64,000 bases of DNA from Nocardia higoensis (GTDB lineage: Bacteria > Actinomycetota > Actinomycetes > Mycobacteriales > Mycobacteriaceae): assembly GCF_015477835.1 (NCBI RefSeq), contig NZ_JADLQN010000002.1:806001-870000 (forward strand). The letters are read 5' to 3'. The notes under the pieces were generated by a model. The model was not told where the DNA came from, ran no database searches, and worked only from the letters and a program-made list of their open reading frames with translations. A program made the translations under genes and the position numbers. Shown piece after piece: positions 59,457 to 64,000 of the stretch (positions within the stretch are counted from its first letter, which is position 1; each line of letters opens with the position of its first letter).

Positions 59457-60428
59457 GTGGCTAGCTTGCGTGAATTGCGCTCCCGCATTCGTGGTGTGAA
59501 TTCGATCAAGAAGATCACCAAGGCCCAAGAGCTGATCGCGACCTCGCGAATCTCCAAGGCGCAGGCCAGGGTTGCCGCCGCGAAGCCGTTCGCGGAGGAG
59601 ATCACCAAGGTTCTCAGCGAGCTCGCGAGCGCGTCGAAGAACCTGTCGCATCCGCTGCTGACCGAGCGCGCGAACCCGCGCCGGGCGGCCGTGCTGGTGA
59701 TCACCAGCGACAGCGGCATGTGCGGTGGTTACAACTCGAACGTGCTCAAGCGTGCCGAAGAGCTGATGACCACCCTGCGCGGCGAGGGCAAGGAGCCGGT
59801 GCTCTATGTCATGGGCGCCAAGGGTCTGACCTACTACACCTTCCGCAACCGGCCGCTGGTGTCGTCGTGGATCGGGTTCTCGCAGCAGCCGAAGTACACC
59901 GATGCTTCGGCCGCCTGCAACCACCTGGTCGAGGCGTTCATGGCGGGCTCCGACGGCGAGGTGCCGCACCCGCACGGCACCGGCGACATCGCCGGCGTCG
60001 ACGAGCTGCACATCGTCTACACGCGGTTCGTCTCGATGCTCACCCAGACCCCGGAGGTGCGCCGCTTGGCGCCGATCCAGGTGAGTTTCGTCGACGAGAA
60101 CTTCGACATGGGCGCGGACTCGTTCTCCGACTCCCCGACCGCCGAGGTTCAGGCGCAGTACGAATTCGAGCCCGACGCCGATGTGCTGCTGGCGGCCCTG
60201 CTGCCCAAGTACATCAACACGCGTATCTACGCGTCGTTGCTCGAGGCAGCGGCATCCGAGTCCGCGGCTCGGCGCACCGCAATGAAGGCGGCCACCGACA
60301 ACGCCAACGAACTCGCCAGCGTCCTGCAGCGAGAGGCCAACTCGGTACGTCAGGCCCAGATCACGCAGGAAATCAGCGAAATCGTCGGCGGCGTGAACGC
60401 GCTGGCGTCGAGCTCGGACCGCGACTAG
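59457..60428 (+). CDS. atpG: ATP synthase F1 subunit gamma
   Basis: The 323-aa protein starts at GTG 59457 after GAAGGGAG. The N-terminal helix ASLRELRSRIRGVNSIKKITKAQELIA and the C-terminal helix RRTAMKAATDNANELASVLQREANSVRQAQITQEISEIVGG form the rotor coiled coil. VLVITSDSGMCGGYNSNVLK starts the Rossmann-like part. Its length exceeds the roughly 285 aa of E. coli because of a loop near residue 165 (GSDGEVPHPHGTGDIAG), as in other actinobacteria. Confidence 0.96.
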   Translation: MASLRELRSRIRGVNSIKKITKAQELIATSRISKAQARVAAAKPFAEEITKVLSELASASKNLSHPLLTERANPRRAAVLVITSDSGMCGGYNSNVLKRAEELMTTLRGEGKEPVLYVMGAKGLTYYTFRNRPLVSSWIGFSQQPKYTDASAACNHLVEAFMAGSDGEVPHPHGTGDIAGVDELHIVYTRFVSMLTQTPEVRRLAPIQVSFVDENFDMGADSFSDSPTAEVQAQYEFEPDADVLLAALLPKYINTRIYASLLEAAASESAARRTAMKAATDNANELASVLQREANSVRQAQITQEISEIVGGVNALASSSDRD

Positions 60429-60506
60429 AAGCGCCTGCGGCCGCAGCGAGGGCCGTAACCACCGGCCCGCCCAGGCCGCAACCAGACACGGAGAGAACCA
60501 ACACCA

Positions 60507-61955
60507 ATGACCGCAGCTGTCACACAGGACAACACGAGCCGGACCGGCGCCGCCGCAGGTCGCGTCGTCCGCGTCATCGGCCCCGTCGTGGACGTCGAGT
60601 TCCCGCGCGGCTCCATCCCCGAGCTGTTCAACGCTCTGCACGCCGAGATCACCCTGACCTCGGTGGCCAAGACGCTGACCCTCGAGGTCGCTCAGCATCT
60701 CGGCGACAACATCGTCCGCACCATCTCCATGCAGCCGACCGACGGCCTGGTCCGCGGCGCGACCGTCACCGACACCGGCAAGCCGATCTCGGTGCCCGTC
60801 GGCGACGTCGTCAAGGGGCACGTCTTCAACGCCCTCGGCGACTGCCTGGACACCCCCGGCCTGGGCCGCGACGGCGAGCAGTGGGGCATCCACCGCAAGC
60901 CGCCGAGCTTCGACCAGCTCGAGGGCAAGACCGAGCTGCTGGAGACCGGCATCAAGGTCATCGACCTGCTGACCCCGTACGTGAAGGGCGGCAAGATCGG
61001 TCTGTTCGGTGGCGCCGGTGTCGGCAAGACCGTTCTGATCCAGGAGATGATCACCCGTATCGCGCGTGAGTTCTCCGGCACGTCGGTGTTCGCCGGCGTC
61101 GGTGAGCGCACCCGTGAGGGCACCGACCTGCACCTGGAAATGGAAGAGATGGGCGTCCTCCAGGACACCGCCCTCGTCTTCGGCCAGATGGACGAGCCGC
61201 CGGGCACCCGTATGCGCGTGGCCCTCTCGGCCCTGACCATGGCCGAGTACTTCCGCGACGTGCAGCACCAGGACGTGCTGCTGTTCATCGACAACATCTT
61301 CCGGTTCACCCAGGCCGGTTCCGAGGTGTCGACCCTGCTCGGCCGGATGCCCTCGGCCGTCGGTTACCAGCCCACCCTGGCCGACGAGATGGGTGAGCTG
61401 CAGGAGCGCATCACCTCGACCCGTGGCCGGTCCATCACCTCGCTGCAGGCCATCTACGTGCCCGCCGACGACTACACCGACCCGGCCCCGGCGACCACCT
61501 TCGCCCACCTGGACGCGACGACCGAGCTCTCCCGCCCGATCTCGCAGAAGGGCATCTACCCCGCCGTCGACCCGCTGACCTCGACCTCGCGCATCCTCGA
61601 GGCCTCGATCGTCGGCGACCGGCACTTCGCGGTGGCCAACGAGGTCAAGCGGATCCTGCAGAAGTACAAGGAACTGCAGGACATCATCGCCATCCTCGGC
61701 ATGGACGAGCTCTCCGAAGAGGACAAGGTCCTCGTCGGCCGCGCCCGGCGCCTGGAGAAGTTCCTCGGCCAGAACTTCATCGTGGCCGAGAAGTTCACCG
61801 GTCAGCCCGGCTCGGTCGTGCCGCTGGAGCAGACCATCGATGACTTCGACCGGGTCTGCAAGGGCGAGTTCGACCACTTCCCGGAGCAGGCGTTCAACTC
61901 CTGCGGTGGTCTCGACGACGTCGAGAAGGCCGCGCAGAAGATCGCCGGAAAGTAG
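60507..61955 (+). CDS. atpD: ATP synthase F1 subunit beta
   Basis: The 482-aa protein has the catalytic P-loop LFGGAGVGKTVLIQEM, the Glu of the DELSEEDK region, VGERTREGTDL, and the DELSEED lever seen as MDELSEEDKVLV. RMPSAVGYQPTLADEMGELQERIT and the PAPATTFAHLDATTELSR block are standard for F1 beta. It is the catalytic subunit. Confidence 0.98.
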   Translation: MTAAVTQDNTSRTGAAAGRVVRVIGPVVDVEFPRGSIPELFNALHAEITLTSVAKTLTLEVAQHLGDNIVRTISMQPTDGLVRGATVTDTGKPISVPVGDVVKGHVFNALGDCLDTPGLGRDGEQWGIHRKPPSFDQLEGKTELLETGIKVIDLLTPYVKGGKIGLFGGAGVGKTVLIQEMITRIAREFSGTSVFAGVGERTREGTDLHLEMEEMGVLQDTALVFGQMDEPPGTRMRVALSALTMAEYFRDVQHQDVLLFIDNIFRFTQAGSEVSTLLGRMPSAVGYQPTLADEMGELQERITSTRGRSITSLQAIYVPADDYTDPAPATTFAHLDATTELSRPISQKGIYPAVDPLTSTSRILEASIVGDRHFAVANEVKRILQKYKELQDIIAILGMDELSEEDKVLVGRARRLEKFLGQNFIVAEKFTGQPGSVVPLEQTIDDFDRVCKGEFDHFPEQAFNSCGGLDDVEKAAQKIAGK

Positions 61956-61961
61956 TAACCG

Positions 61962-62354
61962 ATGGCGGCTGAGTCTGCGAAAGAGATGTCTGTTGATCTC
62001 GTCGCTGTCGAGCGGCGGCTCTGGTCCGGCCAGGCCACCTTCGTCAGCGCCCAGACCACGGAAGGCCAGATCGGCATCATGCCGGGCCACGAGCCTCTGC
62101 TCGGCCAGCTGGTCGAGGGCGGGATCGTGAACATCGTCCCGGTCGAGGGCGAGCGGATCGTCGCCGCCGTGCACGGTGGCTTCTTCTCCGTGACCGCGGG
62201 CACGGTGCGCATCCTGGCCGAGTCCGCGGAGTTCGCGGGCGAGGTCGATGTCGACGAGGCTCGCAAGGTGCTCGCGGAGGGCTCCGCGAGCGCGGAGGAA
62301 CTGCGCGTGGCGCAGGGCCGGGTCCGCGCGGTCGAGCAGGTCGCGAACGCCTGA
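61962..62354 (+). CDS. atpC: ATP synthase F1 subunit epsilon
   Basis: The predicted protein has 130 aa from ATG 61962, 6 nt after atpD; ATG 61986 (MSVDLVAVERRL) is also possible. The beta-sandwich carries LWSGQATFVSAQTTEGQIGIMPGHEPLLGQL, and the short C-terminal helical part ends VDEARKVLAEGSASAEELRVAQGRVRAVEQVANA. It transmits rotation and regulates hydrolysis. It closes the atp operon. Confidence 0.95.
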   Translation: MAAESAKEMSVDLVAVERRLWSGQATFVSAQTTEGQIGIMPGHEPLLGQLVEGGIVNIVPVEGERIVAAVHGGFFSVTAGTVRILAESAEFAGEVDVDEARKVLAEGSASAEELRVAQGRVRAVEQVANA

Positions 62355-62380
62355 TCGCATCCCGGTTCGGCAAACCCGTA

Positions 62381-62415
62381 CTGTCGGCGGCGAGGCAATG
62401 CCTCGCCGCCGACAG
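62381..62415 (+). terminator. Hairpin terminator of the atp operon
   Basis: CTGTCGGCGGCGAGGCA (62381-62397) pairs with 62399-62415 with almost no loop (functionally CAATG). It starts 26 nt after atpC. The 3' side is TCGTCTCG, without a T run, as is common in actinobacteria. Confidence 0.8.
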
Positions 62416-62541
62416 TCGTCTCGCCGAAGGTCACAGACCGACCGGCTGTAGGTCCTTTGTAGACTCGTGTTTGAATGTCCCCACCGCTGGGTATCCAGCA
62501 CCGTTTTCCAGCGGTGCGGATGAACGAAAGGACGGACCGCA

Positions 62542-62976
62542 TTGCACACCGGGATGGTTGTCTTGATCATTCTGGTGTTGTTGCTGGTCGCGGTGGCGTC
62601 CATATCGGTGTACCGCCTGAGCATGCTCCGCCGCGGCGGCACCTCCGCCCTCCTGCGGGTGCTGCCCGCCAACGGTGGTCAGGGCTGGCGGCACGGCCTG
62701 ATCCGCTACGACGAGGACTGCCTCGTCTTCTTCAAGCTCACCAGCCTCAAACTCGGCCCCGATTCGGTGATCCATCGCCTCGGCATCGAGATCGGCGATC
62801 GGCGTAGTCCGATCGGCGACGAATTCGACATCATGAGTGAGGAAATCCTCGTCACCGAGGTTTCCGATGCCCACGGCCGCTACGAGCTCGCCCTCGATCG
62901 AGGCGCTCGGGCGGCCTTCCTGTCCTGGGTGGAGTCCCGGCCCTCGGATCGTGCCAGGCGCATGCGCGGTATGTGA
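62542..62976 (+). CDS. DUF2550 family membrane-anchored protein
   Basis: The predicted protein has 144 aa from TTG 62542 with AAAGGACGG upstream; ATG 62554 would drop four residues. One N-terminal helix (VVLIILVLLLVAVASISVYRL) is followed by a basic linker and a small beta-rich domain (GWRHGLIRYDEDCLVFFKLTSLKLGPDSVIH, then RSPIGDEFDIMSEEILVTEV). It matches the DUF2550 protein (Rv1312) that follows the atp operon in mycobacteria. Function is unknown. Confidence 0.88.
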   Translation: MHTGMVVLIILVLLLVAVASISVYRLSMLRRGGTSALLRVLPANGGQGWRHGLIRYDEDCLVFFKLTSLKLGPDSVIHRLGIEIGDRRSPIGDEFDIMSEEILVTEVSDAHGRYELALDRGARAAFLSWVESRPSDRARRMRGM

Positions 62977-62998
62977 CACCGGCTCTACGCTTGTCCTC

Positions 62999-63580
62999 GT
63001 GAGCGTGCACCTGACGAGGATCTACACCCGTACCGGCGACGACGGCACCACCGGCCTCAGTGATTTCTCGCGAGTGGCCAAGACCGATCCGCGTCTGGCC
63101 GCCTACGCCGACTGCGACGAGGCCAACGCGGCGATCGGCGTCGCCATCGCGCTCGGCGATCCCACCGAACACCTGACGAAGGTGCTTCGCCGCATCCAGA
63201 ACGATCTGTTCGACGCGGGCGCGGACTTGTCGACCCCGGTGGTCGAGGAGCCGAAGTACCCGCCGCTGCGTATCCAGCAGGACTACATCGACCGCCTCGA
63301 GCAGTGGTGCGACGAGTTCAATGCCGAGCTGGCGCCGTTGAATTCGTTCATCCTGCCCGGCGGAACCCCGTTGGCGGCGCTGCTGCACACCGCGCGCACC
63401 GTGGCACGTCGCGCCGAGCGTTCGGCGTGGGCGGCGGTCGCCGCGCATCCCGACGACACCAGCGTCCTGCCTGCCAGATACCTCAACCGGCTGTCGGATC
63501 TGCTGTTCATCCTGAGCCGCTACACCAACCCGGCCGGTGACATCCTCTGGCAGCCGGGCGGCGGCGAGTCGGCCGAATGA
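62999..63580 (+). CDS. Cob(I)alamin adenosyltransferase (PduO type)
   Basis: The predicted protein has 193 aa from a GTG at 62999. PduO signatures are IYTRTGDDGTTGLSDFSRV (ATP-binding), AYADCDEANAAIGVAIA, and near the C-terminus ARTVARRAERSAWA with the RxxxR/E cluster, then YLNRLSDLLFILSRY. It makes adenosylcobalamin from cob(I)alamin and ATP. That cofactor is required by IcmF in this same window. The start seems leaderless (TACGCT 14 nt upstream). Confidence 0.94.
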   Translation: MSVHLTRIYTRTGDDGTTGLSDFSRVAKTDPRLAAYADCDEANAAIGVAIALGDPTEHLTKVLRRIQNDLFDAGADLSTPVVEEPKYPPLRIQQDYIDRLEQWCDEFNAELAPLNSFILPGGTPLAALLHTARTVARRAERSAWAAVAAHPDDTSVLPARYLNRLSDLLFILSRYTNPAGDILWQPGGGESAE

Positions 63581-63631
63581 GGATGCCCTACACGCGGAGG
63601 GCATCGCCCGGTGATGGATAAGCTACGCGGT

Positions 63632-64000
63632 GTGAGTGAACGGTTTCTGGTCACCGGTGGCAGTCGCCTGGTCGGCGAGGTCGCGGTGGGCGGCGCGAAG
63701 AACAGCGTCCTCAAGCTGATGGCTGCCGCGCTGCTGGCCGAAGGCACGACGACGATCACGAACTGCCCGGACATCCTCGATGTCCCCCTGATGGCGGAGG
63801 TCCTACGTGGCCTCGGCTGCGAGGTCGTGATCTCCGACGCCGAACCGGGGGACCGTTCGGTGGTGGCCATCACCACCCCGGCCGAGCCGAAGTACCACGC
63901 GGACTTCCCTGCCGTCACCCAGTTCCGTGCGTCGGTGTGCGTGCTCGGCCCGCTGATGGCCAGGTGCAAGCGGGCGGTCGTCGCGCTGCCGGGTGGCGAC
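63632..64000 (+). CDS. murA: UDP-N-acetylglucosamine 1-carboxyvinyltransferase (partial)
   Basis: The first 123 codons are present; the gene runs off the right edge. From GTG 63632 the protein reads VSERFLVTGGSRLVGEVAVGGAKNSVLKLMAAALLAEG, then CPDILDVPLMAEVLRGLG and FRASVCVLGPLMARCKRAVVALPGGD. It catalyses the first committed peptidoglycan step. The last codon in the window (63998-64000, GAC) is the position of the catalytic Cys in E. coli MurA, here Asp. Alternative upstream starts are GTG 63611 and ATG 63614; TAAGCT precedes the chosen GTG. Confidence 0.95.
   Translation, partial: MSERFLVTGGSRLVGEVAVGGAKNSVLKLMAAALLAEGTTTITNCPDILDVPLMAEVLRGLGCEVVISDAEPGDRSVVAITTPAEPKYHADFPAVTQFRASVCVLGPLMARCKRAVVALPGGD

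Noticed and set aside
60435..60446. Palindrome CTGCGGCCGCAG between atpG and atpD
   Set aside because: It has no loop or T run and lies inside an operon that must be read through; GC-rich palindromes of this size are expected by chance.
56763..62672. A 1,969-codon minus-strand open frame opposite the whole F1 operon
   Set aside because: It is antisense to five certain ATP synthase genes, has no domain, and shows the composition typical of reverse shadows of GC-rich genes.
1..64000. Insertion sequences, prophage genes, rRNA, CRISPR arrays, origins
   Set aside because: No transposase, integrase, phage structural gene, rRNA, array or DnaA-box cluster could be read in either strand.

Overview
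The window is a high-GC actinobacterial chromosome segment, almost certainly from the Mycobacteriales and most like Nocardia. Three things support this. The right half has the gene order argS-lysA-hom-thrC-thrB-rho-rpmE-prfA-prmC-sua5-wecA-atpI-atpBEFHAGDC-DUF2550-pduO-murA, the order known from Mycobacterium tuberculosis Rv1292-Rv1315. A mycothiol-dependent (MDMPI-type) enzyme and an F420-type (LLM) oxidoreductase are present. Several genes have leaderless starts next to TANNNT -10 boxes. Unlike Mycobacterium, the ATP synthase delta subunit is not fused to a second b subunit. The genus is inferred, not shown.

Layout. 1-2.8 kb: the tip of an FAD-linked oxidase, a small unknown gene, and a minus-strand run HIT protein > MDMPI-type enzyme > peptidase E-like protein. 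3.0-5.9 kb: the three-gene proton-translocating transhydrogenase operon pntAA-pntAB-pntB behind a 13-bp inverted repeat. 6.0-9.3 kb: MFS transporter, thioesterase, short-chain dehydrogenase and an Lrp/AsnC regulator. 9.5-13.4 kb: a branched-chain 2-oxoacid dehydrogenase operon (E1 alpha, E1 beta, E2) divergent from the Lrp regulator, with repeated GCACAA half-sites between them. 13.5-17.4 kb: sulfurtransferase, secreted HNH-type lipoprotein, an XRE/TPR regulator, and a small duplicated cassette of a 108-aa protein plus single-span peptides, with one copy partly decayed. 17.5-22.2 kb: LLM oxidoreductase, then a SNF2 helicase linked to a SWIM zinc-finger protein through a tiny coupled ORF. 22.2-22.8 kb: an orphan, broken VapB-type antitoxin. 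22.8-26.3 kb: metal-receptor-like protein, flavin monooxygenase and amidohydrolase. 26.3-35.2 kb: icmF divergent from a tightly overlapped valine operon (mmsA, acyl-CoA dehydrogenase, hydroxyisobutyryl-CoA hydrolase, mmsB, enoyl-CoA hydratase), closed by a 15-bp terminator. 35.4-40.3 kb: membrane protein, Hsp70-like membrane-anchored ATPase, MarR regulator, two convergent tRNAs (Cys-GCA and Arg-CCG), and a DUF3105/DUF305 membrane pair. 40.4-64 kb: the conserved housekeeping block listed above, ending inside murA.

How the genes work together. The window encodes nearly every step of valine degradation, from the oxoacid dehydrogenase (E1 and E2; the E3 gene is elsewhere) through isobutyryl-CoA to propionyl-CoA. 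IcmF links isobutyryl-CoA to n-butyryl-CoA. IcmF needs adenosylcobalamin, and a PduO-type cobalamin adenosyltransferase lies at the right end. The transhydrogenase and ATP synthase operons handle NADPH and proton-motive force. The lysine/threonine block supplies aspartate-family amino acids and meso-diaminopimelate, and wecA and murA serve the envelope. The least explained region is 15-17.4 kb (XRE regulator, twin ACAGCTGT palindromes and the duplicated small-protein cassette).
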